A stretch of 5,777 nt of DNA, taken from assembly GCA_022013395.1 (NCBI GenBank), contig JAKLQL010000068.1:1-5777 (forward strand). The letters run 5' to 3'. The notes under the pieces are model-generated. The model was not told where the DNA came from. It saw only the letters and a list, made by a program, of their open reading frames with translations, and made no database searches. Position numbers and translations under genes: made by a program. This document shows, one piece after another, positions 1 to 5,777 of this stretch. Every line of letters starts with the position of its first letter. The stretch's first letter is position 1. Source of the stretch: Acetobacterium sp. (GTDB taxonomy: Bacteria; Bacillota; Clostridia; Eubacteriales; Eubacteriaceae).

Positions 1-129
1 AAAATAATAGGTTACTAAACCCAGATTGACACCAGCTTCTTTGGCAATTAAAGTATTTGGCGTATTTTCATAACCATTTTCCAGGTAGAGGCGCTTGGCC
101 GTATTGTATATTTTGTCTCTTGTATTCAT
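1..129 (-). CDS. TetR/AcrR-family transcriptional regulator, N-terminal part only
   Basis: The first 43 codons of a gene reading leftward off the window edge. The translation begins MNTRDKIYNTAKRLYLENGY and continues to a helix-turn-helix around residues 24-43 that ends VTYYF, the typical end of the TetR DNA-recognition helix (family form: IAKEAGVxxGxxYYYF). Such proteins bind operator DNA as dimers and release it when a ligand fills the C-terminal domain; that domain is outside the window, so neither ligand nor target can be named. The ATG at 127-129 is preceded by a GAGGAT ribosome site about 9-11 bases away and by its own promoter near 162-170. The next gene on the same strand is separated from it by a terminator, so this gene is transcribed independently. 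The family call is firm; the function is unknown. Confidence 0.85.
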   Translation of the reverse strand, partial: MNTRDKIYNTAKRLYLENGYENTPNTLIAKEAGVNLGLVTYYF

Positions 130-161
130 GATCAGGTTATCCTCATTCTCTTTTTTATAGT

Positions 162-170
162 ATAATAGCA
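162..170 (-). promoter_or_regulatory. Extended -10 promoter for the TetR-type gene
   Basis: On the minus strand this reads TGCTATTAT, which is a TGN extension followed by a -10 hexamer TATTAT. It lies about 33 bases upstream of the ATG. An overlapping TATACT four bases further downstream is an alternative -10. No good -35 is visible, which is common for extended -10 promoters. Inferred from consensus only. Confidence 0.45.
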
Positions 171-243
171 CAAAAAATAAAAGAACGTCCATGTTTAAAA
201 TAAAATAGCCATACACAAGGAGTAATTGTTTCCTTGATAACGT

Positions 244-273
244 AAAAAAATCTGCATTAGAATAACGCAGATT
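244..273 (-). terminator. Intrinsic terminator of the membrane-protein gene
   Basis: On the minus strand an 11-bp stem (AATCTGCGTTA / TAATGCAGATT, one G-U pair) encloses a 3-base TTC loop and runs into an uninterrupted T tract. It begins about 36 bases after the stop codon at 309-311. On the plus strand the same hairpin has a mismatch and no T tract, so it acts leftward only. It should insulate the TetR-type gene from read-through. Confidence 0.85.
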
Positions 274-308
274 AATGATTGGAAAAATGATTGCTTTAAT
301 TAGTTAAT

Positions 309-812
309 TTAGACAGTCGCTGATTTTTTATCATCAGGTAGTTCGGTGGGGATTTCAGTTTCGGAAATTTCAGCAGTGTTTTGATCGGTAGTGGATAAGA
401 GTGAATCAGCTGCTTCTAAAGCTTCAGTACTGTCAGCTTCTTCAATAACATTGACAGACAAAGATGTGAGATTAAGTTCATCAACAATTGGTTGATTTAA
501 GAGAACGGGCTGATCAATGAAATGAGAAACCTTTTTGAAAATTAAACCCATACAGAATAAAATCAGTGATACGCCACCATAGAGACCAATTGCCTGAAAT
601 ACAATTGGCAATAACTGCGTTGGTGGCATTTGGGCAACAACTTCAGCGGAATCATAACCTTGGGCCACGTACTGAGCGATGGTCTGGTTATAAAGGATGA
701 TATTATTGACTAATAATGCGATACCCATAACAGCGACAATGGAACCGCCAATATAAAGAACGAGGGATATTTTATTTTTTTTACTTTGAGTCGAGTTGTT
801 TTCTGTTTGCAT
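309..812 (-). CDS. Uncharacterised two-helix membrane protein with acidic cytoplasmic tail
   Basis: A 167-residue protein that I do not recognise. From the ATG at 810-812 it has a short polar N-terminus with lysines at 11-14, a hydrophobic helix at about 15-41, a 25-residue loop containing YDSAEVVAQMPPTQ, a second helix at about 67-93 ending in FKK, and a roughly 70-residue tail rich in Glu, Asp, Ser and Thr. By the positive-inside rule both ends would be cytoplasmic and the loop outside. The frame stays open upstream to a TTG at 843-845, but that codon has no ribosome site, whereas the ATG at 812 has CGGAG ten bases upstream, so I chose the ATG. It is monocistronic: a terminator follows and a divergent lipoprotein gene lies behind it. 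No enzymatic motif is visible. A small membrane scaffold or stress-related protein is possible but unsupported. Confidence 0.75.
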   Translation of the reverse strand: MQTENNSTQSKKNKISLVLYIGGSIVAVMGIALLVNNIILYNQTIAQYVAQGYDSAEVVAQMPPTQLLPIVFQAIGLYGGVSLILFCMGLIFKKVSHFIDQPVLLNQPIVDELNLTSLSVNVIEEADSTEALEAADSLLSTTDQNTAEISETEIPTELPDDKKSATV

Positions 813-1149
813 AATAGATATACTCCGTTTCTGCCGATTTGGCAATTGATTGATACAAATTTTAATGAAAAGTATACGTTGTGGCCATCAACAAATAGAG
901 TTTACCAGCTGAAACCTGATAATTACCTTAATATTAAGACTTTTTAAGATTTTATTTTAATTTTATCGGTTGAAAGATAATCTGCGAAGTTTAACATAAC
1001 AACTTAATGGCTGTTAGCTACTGTGGAAATTGATTGCATTTCACTGTAAATTTAAATGGCATTAGAACCGAAATGATAGTACAATAAATTATCGGGTAAT
1101 AAATATCGGATTGACAATAATTATTAAAGGGAATGAGGAGGATTAGCGG
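813..1149. other. Divergent intergenic region, AT-rich
   Basis: This 337-base region separates the leftward membrane-protein gene from the rightward lipoprotein gene and must hold both promoters. It contains no convincing open frame. It has an AT-rich perfect palindrome CTTAATATTAAG at 927-938 and, for the leftward gene, a TATACT -10-like hexamer near 872-877 (minus strand) without a good -35. For the rightward gene there is a weak candidate at 1056-1085, and an alternative -35 TTGAAA at 970-975 with TAACAT at 992-997. The lipoprotein ribosome site GAGGAGGA at 1135-1142 closes the region. I see no recognisable riboswitch or RNA gene. Confidence 0.6.
1056..1085 (+). promoter_or_regulatory. Possible promoter of the lipoprotein gene
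   Basis: ATGGCA at 1056-1061 (4 of 6 matches to a -35) and TACAAT at 1080-1085 (5 of 6 to a -10) are 18 bases apart, placing a start near 1092 and a leader of about 58 bases. The -35 is weak, and TTGAAA/TAACAT at 970-997 competes as a candidate, so this is only a best guess. Confidence 0.3.
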
Positions 1150-1722
1150 ATGAAAAAAGCAAAATTACTTTCAATGGTTATCATTAGTTTATTATTAGTT
1201 TTGACTGTAGCAGGTTGTGGTGCAAACAATGGGGAAAGCGGTTCCGGGAGTCAAAGCAGTGGATCAAAAGATACTGTTTTTGAATTTTATGACAAGGTTC
1301 AGCTAGACCAGACAAAAGCGCAGGTCGATGCCGAATTGGGAGTGACCCCAACCGAAAGCACCCAAATGGAAAATATCTTTGTGTATGTCAATGAGGATAC
1401 GGGTTTTGGGGTGAGTGTCATGTTCAATGAAAATGAACTGGCAACCAGTAAAACTTTGTTTTATCCAAATGCTGAGGATCTGGCGTTTTTAACTCCGAAA
1501 TCGGTAACCCAGGAACAGGCAGACAGTATTCCAGATGGCGCCACATATGATCAAATAAAAACTATTTTGGGCGAAGATGGAATCGAAACCAGTGCCACCC
1601 AGATTCCTTTTAATGATAATAAGGTAAGTTATATAAGAATATGGGCCAATAAAGATGGGTCCATGCTTCAGGCAGTCTTCTTAACCGATGGTACCACAAA
1701 CAATGTAATGTTTTTTGATTAA
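1150..1722 (+). CDS. Secreted lipoprotein with two SmpA/BLIP-like repeats
   Basis: A 190-residue predicted lipoprotein. A lysine-start signal peptide with a long hydrophobic core ends in the lipobox VAGC, so Cys23 should be lipidated and the protein anchored on the outer face of the membrane. A Gly/Ser/Asn-rich linker (residues 24-40) leads to two similar halves, about 44-107 and 118-189. Each has a short helix followed by LG (QTKAQVDAELG at 55-64, YDQIKTILG at 133-141) and then beta-strand-like stretches with aromatic residues (FVYV, YIRIW). That layout resembles the small alpha/beta fold shared by SmpA/OmlA, beta-lactamase-inhibitor-like proteins and DUF3862-type lipoproteins; the assignment rests on pattern only. 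Start choice is secure: GAGGAGGA lies about 8 bases upstream of ATG. A strong terminator 10 bases after the stop makes the gene monocistronic. Ligand or partner unknown. Confidence 0.85.
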   Translation: MKKAKLLSMVIISLLLVLTVAGCGANNGESGSGSQSSGSKDTVFEFYDKVQLDQTKAQVDAELGVTPTESTQMENIFVYVNEDTGFGVSVMFNENELATSKTLFYPNAEDLAFLTPKSVTQEQADSIPDGATYDQIKTILGEDGIETSATQIPFNDNKVSYIRIWANKDGSMLQAVFLTDGTTNNVMFFD

Positions 1723-1732
1723 ATAGAAACCG

Positions 1733-1775
1733 AATTGTCTCAATTTGTCTTTTGGCAGATTGAGACAATTTTTTT
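1733..1775 (+). terminator. Strong intrinsic terminator after the lipoprotein gene
   Basis: A perfect 12-bp inverted repeat (AATTGTCTCAAT at 1733-1744, ATTGAGACAATT at 1759-1770) extends inward by five more pairs, two of them G-U, to a TTTT loop at 1750-1753. It is followed by a T tract through 1775. It separates the lipoprotein gene from the phosphate-transport promoter 36 bases downstream. Confidence 0.92.
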
Positions 1776-1810
1776 GATAGCACCGTTACTATTGCATCTT
1801 TTTATATTTG

Positions 1811-1839
1811 TTGATATAGTAAGAAAAATAAATTATAGT
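1811..1839 (+). promoter_or_regulatory. Sigma-A-type promoter of the pit-DUF47 operon
   Basis: TTGATA at 1811-1816 and TATAGT at 1834-1839 are each one base off consensus with an ideal 17-base spacer. The start would be near 1846, giving a leader of only about 22 bases that holds the GAGGAG ribosome site (1855-1860) of the permease gene. I looked for Pho-box-like direct repeats around it and saw none, so phosphate control by PhoP is not indicated by the sequence. Confidence 0.7.
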
Positions 1840-1867
1840 GAAGTGATAAAATCTGAGGAGCTGGAAA

Positions 1868-2914
1868 ATGATAACGATAAGCGCGACAATCATATTAGTT
1901 TTAGTCATTTTAATTGGGCTTGTTTTCGCATTGACAAATGGCCTTCATGATGCCAGCTCCGTGGTGGCAACTTTTATCAATTGCGGAGCCGCCAGTCCTA
2001 AACAAGCCATCGCCGTGGCATCTTGCTTTGGTTTGGTGGGGGCGGTAATTGGCGGGAACCTGGTAGCCGATGCCATATCCGGGTTAATTGATCTGCCAAC
2101 CGATACGGCTTTGCTAAGCATCCTTTTCGCGGCCGTTTTTGGAGCCACCTTATGGAATTTAATTACCTGGAAATTAGGACTACCTTCCAGTTCTACCCAT
2201 GCACTAATTGGTGGGATCATTGGCGCTGTGATCGTATCATCCGGTTATCAACATATTTTATGGGGGTGGTCGGAATTGATTGGCGAGAATCACCAAATCA
2301 CCGGGATTGTAAAAGTGATCATGGCTTTATTTTTATCGCCGTTTATCGGTTTTATAATTGCGTTCTTTCTGGAAAAAATGACGAAACTACTGTTGCGAAA
2401 TGCCAAGGTTTCCATTAATGGTAAGATTAATAAAATACAGTGGTTGATCGTGGCGGGTCTTTCTTATAGCCATGGCTCCAATGATACCCAAAAAATTATC
2501 GGGCTATTCACATTGGCACTGGCAGCCTGGAGTGGAACGGCTGTCCATGCGGCCCCGTTGTGGGCCCGGGGGAGTGGCGGAATTGTGATGTTTATGGGTA
2601 CCTTGTTGGGGGGGTGGAGTATCATGAAGACCTTAGGTCGAGGCATTTTTGATATTAAACCACTGCATAGTTTAAATTCTCAATTGGCCTCGGTGAGTTC
2701 GATTTTGGGAGCTAACCTTGTTGGGGCACCGGTTTCGACAACCCATGTTGTTGTTGGCGGGATTATGGGTGTTGGTGCCGGCGATGAATATAAAATGGTC
2801 CATTGGGGAATTGTCAAAGAAATTTTGGTGGCGTGGTGCATCACCATTCCGTTATCCGCTTTGGTTTCTGCCTTGATCTATACCATAACAACGATTATTT
2901 TTAAGGTGATTTAG
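1868..2914 (+). CDS. pit: PiT-family inorganic phosphate permease
   Basis: A 348-residue membrane permease of the inorganic phosphate transporter (PiT) family, which couples uptake of phosphate (often as a metal-phosphate complex) to protons or sodium. The two inverted halves of the family are clear. The first half has NGLHDAS at 24-30 and GLPSSSTHALIGG at 104-116; the second has SHGSNDTQK at 201-209 and GAPVSTTHVVVGG at 286-298. The paired Asp residues (28, 206) and the two S(S/T)TH loops are the expected substrate-site elements. Hydrophobic segments fill the rest, with a cytoplasmic-looking basic stretch at about 170-190. Length is normal for short bacterial PiT proteins. The start has GAGGAG seven bases upstream. 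Slight oddities are Ser31 where family members usually have Asn, and SND in place of the usual AND in the second motif. A sulfate-carrying relative (CysP) exists in this family, but the adjacent DUF47 gene favours phosphate. Confidence 0.93.
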   Translation: MITISATIILVLVILIGLVFALTNGLHDASSVVATFINCGAASPKQAIAVASCFGLVGAVIGGNLVADAISGLIDLPTDTALLSILFAAVFGATLWNLITWKLGLPSSSTHALIGGIIGAVIVSSGYQHILWGWSELIGENHQITGIVKVIMALFLSPFIGFIIAFFLEKMTKLLLRNAKVSINGKINKIQWLIVAGLSYSHGSNDTQKIIGLFTLALAAWSGTAVHAAPLWARGSGGIVMFMGTLLGGWSIMKTLGRGIFDIKPLHSLNSQLASVSSILGANLVGAPVSTTHVVVGGIMGVGAGDEYKMVHWGIVKEILVAWCITIPLSALVSALIYTITTIIFKVI

Positions 2915-2931
2915 AAAGAGAGAAAAGTGAA

Positions 2932-3555
2932 ATGGAGAAAAGAAATATAATTGATCGGATTTTTCCAATAAAGTACCATTTTCATCAGATGCTTATTATG
3001 CAGGCGCAAAGTAATGCTTTAGGAGTTGGAGCACTGTGTAATTGGTTGAAAAGCGGATCCGAAGAGGATAGTGAAGCAGTAACCAAACATGTTAAAGAAG
3101 CTGATGAAACGCGGATGGAAATGGAAAAAAATCTGACGGAAGCATTTGTAACGCCTTACGATCGTGGCGACATCTATTCCATATCGGTTGGGATGAATCG
3201 GGTTTTAAAATATGCCCAATCAACCCTGGTCTCGATGAAGGCTTTTGATGTGAACGCCAATGATACAATCATTGACATGGTCGAACAATTGAATTTAGGT
3301 GTGGAAGTCTTTGCTGAAGCGATCGGTGATTTAAAAAAGAATCATAATAAGTCAGAGGATGCCGTTGCTAAAATGCGAGAAACCCATCAAAAGATAGAGG
3401 GATTTTATATTGAGGGAATGTCTTCTTTGTTTTCAGGTGGAGATTCTATGGATGCCCTTAAAAAACGGGAAGTTTATCATCATATTAAAGATGCTTCAAC
3501 AAACCTGGAGGAAACGGTCGATGTGCTTCATCGCATCATTGTTCGGTTGACTTAA
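2932..3555 (+). CDS. DUF47 (PhoU-like) Pit accessory protein
   Basis: A 207-residue soluble, mostly helical protein of the DUF47/TIGR00153 family, distantly related to PhoU and regularly encoded beside PiT permeases, where it is thought to regulate or assist phosphate uptake at the membrane. Family marks are the acidic helix with HVKEADETRMEME (53-65), the conserved TPYDRGDI at 74-81, and a C-terminal helix with KKREVYHHIKDASTNLEETVD (177-197) ending in HRIIVRLT. The acidic residues in the first and last helices correspond to the metal-binding E(D)xxxD patterns of PhoU-type bundles. It begins 17 bases after the pit stop codon and is surely co-transcribed. Its ribosome site (AGAAAGAGAG) is weaker than those of its neighbours, which may lower its yield relative to the permease. 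Length is typical and I see no damage. Confidence 0.92.
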   Translation: MEKRNIIDRIFPIKYHFHQMLIMQAQSNALGVGALCNWLKSGSEEDSEAVTKHVKEADETRMEMEKNLTEAFVTPYDRGDIYSISVGMNRVLKYAQSTLVSMKAFDVNANDTIIDMVEQLNLGVEVFAEAIGDLKKNHNKSEDAVAKMRETHQKIEGFYIEGMSSLFSGGDSMDALKKREVYHHIKDASTNLEETVDVLHRIIVRLT

Positions 3556-3585
3556 GAGAGTTTGTAAATTTGAAAAATCGGAACG

Positions 3586-3625
3586 CGACTAAGAAAGGTC
3601 TAGTGTTATAGGCTCTTTTTAGTTG
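3586..3625 (+). terminator. Hairpin with U tract downstream of the pit operon, probable terminator
   Basis: Stem 3586-3602 pairs with 3609-3625 (about 16 bp, two G-U pairs, single-base bulges at 3593 and 3614) around the loop GTGTTA. The tract CTCTTTTT lies in the right arm, so a shorter version, AAAGGTCTA with TAGGCTCTTT, could form a terminator whose T run follows it. It starts about 30 bases after the DUF47 stop, and no other terminator candidate lies before the next operon. Imperfect stem, so moderate confidence. Confidence 0.45.
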
Positions 3626-3636
3626 GCTTACCTTTC

Positions 3637-3669
3637 AATACTGTAAGGTGCTTCAAGAATACTGTAAGG
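3637..3669 (+). repeat. Two 12-bp direct repeats, candidate response-regulator site
   Basis: AATACTGTAAGG occurs exactly at 3637-3648 and again at 3658-3669, a start-to-start distance of 21 bp, which is two helical turns. The pair ends 8 bases before the -35 region of the probable ABC-transporter promoter. Same-face direct repeats just upstream of a weak -35 are the usual arrangement for OmpR-type activators. The first copy also overlaps an inverted repeat ACCTT/AAGGT (3630-3634 and 3645-3649). The regulator is inferred, not seen. Confidence 0.6.
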
Positions 3670-3677
3670 CTAATCGA

Positions 3678-3706
3678 TGGCAGCTAAAAAAATGGAGTGA
3701 TAGAAT
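3678..3706 (+). promoter_or_regulatory. Probable promoter of the ABC transporter operon
   Basis: TAGAAT at 3701-3706 is one base off the -10 consensus and carries a TGA extension at 3698-3700. Seventeen bases upstream, TGGCAG at 3678-3683 is a poor -35. The predicted start near 3713 leaves a leader of about 23 bases. The poor -35 fits a promoter needing an activator bound at the direct repeats. Confidence 0.5.
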
Positions 3707-3723
3707 TAGTTTAAAGTAAATTA

Positions 3724-3730
3724 TTGGAGG
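3724..3730 (+). promoter_or_regulatory. Ribosome binding site that fixes the ATPase start
   Basis: TTGGAGG lies five bases before the ATG at 3736. The in-frame TTG at 3724 is itself part of this site, so the four-codon-longer reading from TTG is an artefact and the ATG is the real start. Confidence 0.85.
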
Positions 3731-3735
3731 CGCGT

Positions 3736-4503
3736 ATGACAGTATTAAAAGTAAGTGATGTTAGAAAAGTATATGGTTCAAAACAGGGCGGCAGTGTGTC
3801 AACGGCACTGAATGGTGTCAGTTTTGAGATTGAAAAAGGTGAATTCGTTGGGATCATGGGTCCGTCCGGCGCAGGAAAATCGACCCTGCTAAATGTAATT
3901 GCAACAATTGATACGGTTACGGCGGGAGAAATTTCCATTGGCGGGCAGGATATCTGCGGCATAAAGGAACCGGAGCTTTCCGATTTTCGCAGAAGTAAAC
4001 TGGGTTTTATTTTTCAGGATTATAACCTGTTGGATACCTTAACCTTAAAAGAAAATATCGCCCTGCCACTGATTTTATCTAAAAAAAAGCTCCAAGAAAT
4101 TGAACAAACCGTTAATCATGTCGCCACGGAATTGGGCATTGAAAACTTTTTAGGTAAGTATCCCTATGAAGTGTCCGGCGGGCAAAAACAACGGGCATCC
4201 GCGGCCAGAGCGATGGTTAATGCACCCGAGCTTATTCTGGCAGATGAGCCAACTGGGGCACTGGATTCCAAATCATCAAAAGATCTGCTGCAATGCATGC
4301 AGCGATTAAATGAAAAAAATCAGGCGACAATTATGCTGGTAACCCATGACGCCTTTGCAGCAAGTTTCTGCAAACGGATTATTTTTATCAAGGATGGGAT
4401 CTTGTTTATGGAAATATTCAACACCGGCACCAGAAAGGAATTTTTTGACAAGATTCTAAAAGTCCTGTCTTCGTTAGGAGGAGATAACAGTGAACTTTTT
4501 TAG
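3736..4503 (+). CDS. BceA-type ABC transporter ATP-binding protein
   Basis: A 255-residue ATPase subunit of the MacB/BceA group, which powers permeases that remove or sense peptide antibiotics bound to cell-wall lipid intermediates, or related tasks. All nucleotide-binding elements are present and intact: Walker A GPSGAGKST (42-50), Q-loop FIFQDYNLLDTLT (91-103, Gln94), signature VSGGQKQR (146-153), Walker B LILADEPTG (166-174, catalytic Glu171), D-loop ALDS (175-178) and His204. The IxxFIFQDYNLL region and the C-terminal tail with RKEFFDKILKVLSSLGG are typical of BceA rather than LolD or FtsE. Length matches BceA (about 253). The stop overlaps the start of the permease gene by 14 bases, so the two are translationally coupled. 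No two-component genes precede it in the window; they may follow the permease. The subfamily is well supported, but the exact substrate is not. Confidence 0.93.
   Translation: MTVLKVSDVRKVYGSKQGGSVSTALNGVSFEIEKGEFVGIMGPSGAGKSTLLNVIATIDTVTAGEISIGGQDICGIKEPELSDFRRSKLGFIFQDYNLLDTLTLKENIALPLILSKKKLQEIEQTVNHVATELGIENFLGKYPYEVSGGQKQRASAARAMVNAPELILADEPTGALDSKSSKDLLQCMQRLNEKNQATIMLVTHDAFAASFCKRIIFIKDGILFMEIFNTGTRKEFFDKILKVLSSLGGDNSELF
4476..4481 (+). promoter_or_regulatory. Ribosome binding site for the GTG-started permease
   Basis: AGGAGG inside the last codons of the ATPase gene lies eight bases before GTG at 4490-4492. It decides the permease start, since no ATG in that frame is as well placed and the protein from this point has the standard BceB beginning. 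Confidence 0.85.
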
Positions 4504-5777
4504 TTTGGCAGTCAATAACATTAAAAAGAAATTCGGAAGTTATTTAATCTATCTAATCAGTACCATCTTTGCAGTAACTATTTTTAGCATCTTCTGCTCA
4601 ATCTATTTCAATCCGCAGTTTTCGGGGTATCGGTTTGGTGCCGGAAAAATAACGGTTTTATTTAAATCCGCGGCCATTGCGATTGTGCTGTTTTCTTCGG
4701 TCTTTGTCCTGTATTCCAATAAGTTTTTTGTTAAAACAAGAAAAAAAGAAATCGCTATTTATTCGCTGGTGGGCATGAAGAAAAGTCAGATCGGCCGGAT
4801 GATGTTTTATGAAAATATCATCATGGGACTGATTGCCACAGTTTGCGGGACAATTCTAGGAATTGTATTCTCACGCTTTTTTTCGATGATCTTATTAAAT
4901 CTGATGGCTGAGGGAACGGCGGTGACCTTTTCAGTTCAATGGCAGGCAGTTATCACAACGGTGGTGGCATTTCTGATTTTGTTTGTGATCAGTTCTTTCA
5001 ATGCTTATGGGATTATTTACCGCTATAAACTGATTGAATTGTTATCCGCAAACAAAGAAAGTGAAAAACTACCAAAATATTCGGTAATGGGTGGGATCCT
5101 GGCAATTGCGCTGATTATCCTGGGTTACACAATCGCCATGGTCATGAATGTCAATGAAGGGGGACTTCATCTGATGGTCCCAGCGCTAATTATTTTAATT
5201 TGTATTGTCATCGGCACATTGCTACTTTTTAAAAACTTTATTCCCATGGCCATGTTGGCGCTGAAAAAAAACAAAGGTTTTTATTACAAAACAGAAAATA
5301 TTATCAGCGTATCCCAGATTGTTTATCGGATTAAGGCCAATTCTAAAATGCTGAGTTTTATTGCCATTACCTGTGCCATTACAATTACGATGATGAGTGC
5401 AACCTTCTCGATGTACCGCGCTTTGTCCGACCTGGTACCCTATTACTCACCATTTTCATATATGGTTAAAAATATCGATGATCAACAGTTTAATGCGATG
5501 CTTGAAGCGATCGAGCAGACCGGTGAAGTCAAGGTGACAGCCACCAATCAGTTCGAAATTTTAAAAACCCAGCTTCAGAATGATGCGTATTCGATCGAAA
5601 CGGAAAATAACCCGGGAATGATGGTTGACGGGTACATTATGTCGCAAAGTACCTATCAGTCAATCATTAAGGATACCAAAGTTGAAACCGGCACATTTCA
5701 CAATACCAAAACAGATTTCAATATGGATTTAAAAGATGGCGAAGGCTATTTTATTGATGGGAATACAAAAAAGGATT
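4490..5777 (+). CDS. BceB-type (FtsX-domain) ABC permease, 3' end beyond window
   Basis: A GTG-started frame open to the right edge; 429 residues are visible of an expected roughly 600-670. It opens MNFFSLAVNNIKKKFGSYLI, like BceB/YxdM/VraG permeases. Predicted membrane helices lie at about 17-39, 57-79, 104-132, 150-176, 198-219, 227-248 and 287-308. The FtsX-domain segment KTRKKEIAIYSLVGMKKSQIG follows helix 2. From about residue 312 the protein turns hydrophilic (from LVPYYSPFSYMVKNID on), which fits the large extracellular domain that BceB carries between helices 7 and 8 and uses for ligand recognition; the domain is cut by the window edge. With the overlapping ATPase it forms a peptide-antibiotic sensing/detoxification transporter. 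No stops or frameshifts occur in the visible part. Family call strong; the extracellular domain is the variable part, so substrate cannot be predicted. Confidence 0.9.
   Translation, partial: MNFFSLAVNNIKKKFGSYLIYLISTIFAVTIFSIFCSIYFNPQFSGYRFGAGKITVLFKSAAIAIVLFSSVFVLYSNKFFVKTRKKEIAIYSLVGMKKSQIGRMMFYENIIMGLIATVCGTILGIVFSRFFSMILLNLMAEGTAVTFSVQWQAVITTVVAFLILFVISSFNAYGIIYRYKLIELLSANKESEKLPKYSVMGGILAIALIILGYTIAMVMNVNEGGLHLMVPALIILICIVIGTLLLFKNFIPMAMLALKKNKGFYYKTENIISVSQIVYRIKANSKMLSFIAITCAITITMMSATFSMYRALSDLVPYYSPFSYMVKNIDDQQFNAMLEAIEQTGEVKVTATNQFEILKTQLQNDAYSIETENNPGMMVDGYIMSQSTYQSIIKDTKVETGTFHNTKTDFNMDLKDGEGYFIDGNTKKD

Noticed and set aside
813..845. Upstream extension of the membrane-protein gene to a TTG at 843-845
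   Set aside because: No ribosome site before the TTG; the ATG at 810-812 has CGGAG ten bases upstream, and the added 11 residues look non-native.
880..894. Imperfect palindrome GTTG...CAAC near the leftward gene's promoter as a TetR operator
   Set aside because: Only four outer pairs match and the centre does not; too weak to call, and no second copy is found near the TetR-type gene.
927..938. Perfect 12-bp palindrome CTTAATATTAAG as an operator
   Set aside because: Almost pure AT in an AT-rich intergenic region, single copy, no link to a promoter hexamer; expected by chance often enough.
1111..1116. A perfect -35 consensus TTGACA upstream of the lipoprotein gene
   Set aside because: Seventeen bases downstream lies the ribosome site (GAGGAG region), not a -10, and a start there would fall inside the gene. 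Probably chance.
1735..1950. Small plus-strand open frame of 71 codons
   Set aside because: It begins inside the lipoprotein terminator, crosses the pit promoter and ribosome site, and then overlaps the pit gene in another frame; no ribosome site of its own.
1945..2646. Open frames at 1945-2220 (-), 2152-2418 (+) and 2464-2646 (-)
   Set aside because: All lie inside the pit coding sequence, which has unmistakable family motifs; they are out-of-frame shadows.
3711..3962. Minus-strand open frame opposite the ATPase start
   Set aside because: Covers the Walker A coding region in antisense, has no ribosome site and no recognisable protein character.

Overview
The window looks like an ordinary stretch of chromosome from a low-to-moderate GC Gram-positive anaerobe of the Firmicutes. 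Its features are strong GGAGG-type ribosome sites, ATG/GTG starts, U-tailed hairpin terminators, a Gly-Cys lipoprotein signal and a BceAB-type transporter. Protein style and gene order made me think of the Eubacteriaceae (Acetobacterium-like), but that is an impression and was not tested by any search.

Layout. Positions 1-812 are on the minus strand: the N-terminal 43 codons of a TetR-type repressor running off the left edge with its own extended -10 promoter, then a separate gene for a two-helix membrane protein with an acidic tail, closed by a clear terminator at 244-273. A 337-base divergent intergenic region (813-1149) follows. On the plus strand come a lipoprotein gene (1150-1722) with two apparent copies of one small domain and a strong terminator (1733-1775), then a near-consensus sigma-A promoter (1811-1839) driving a two-gene unit: a PiT-family phosphate permease (1868-2914) and its DUF47/PhoU-like partner (2932-3555). 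After a 180-base gap with a hairpin, a 12-bp direct repeat and a probable promoter, a BceA-type ATPase (3736-4503) and an overlapping BceB/FtsX-type permease (4490 to beyond the right edge) form a second operon.

How the parts work together. The PiT permease and DUF47 protein are a well-known pair: the membrane protein moves inorganic phosphate and the cytoplasmic four-helix protein is thought to control or assist it. The ATPase and permease belong to the family that senses and resists cell-wall-active peptides, usually with a dedicated two-component system; none lies upstream within this window. The two 12-bp repeats spaced 21 bp apart, just upstream of a promoter with a poor -35 but an extended -10, look like a response-regulator site and are the most interesting non-coding signal here. 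I see no mobile element, CRISPR array, tRNA or rRNA, and no evidence for a wholly new system.
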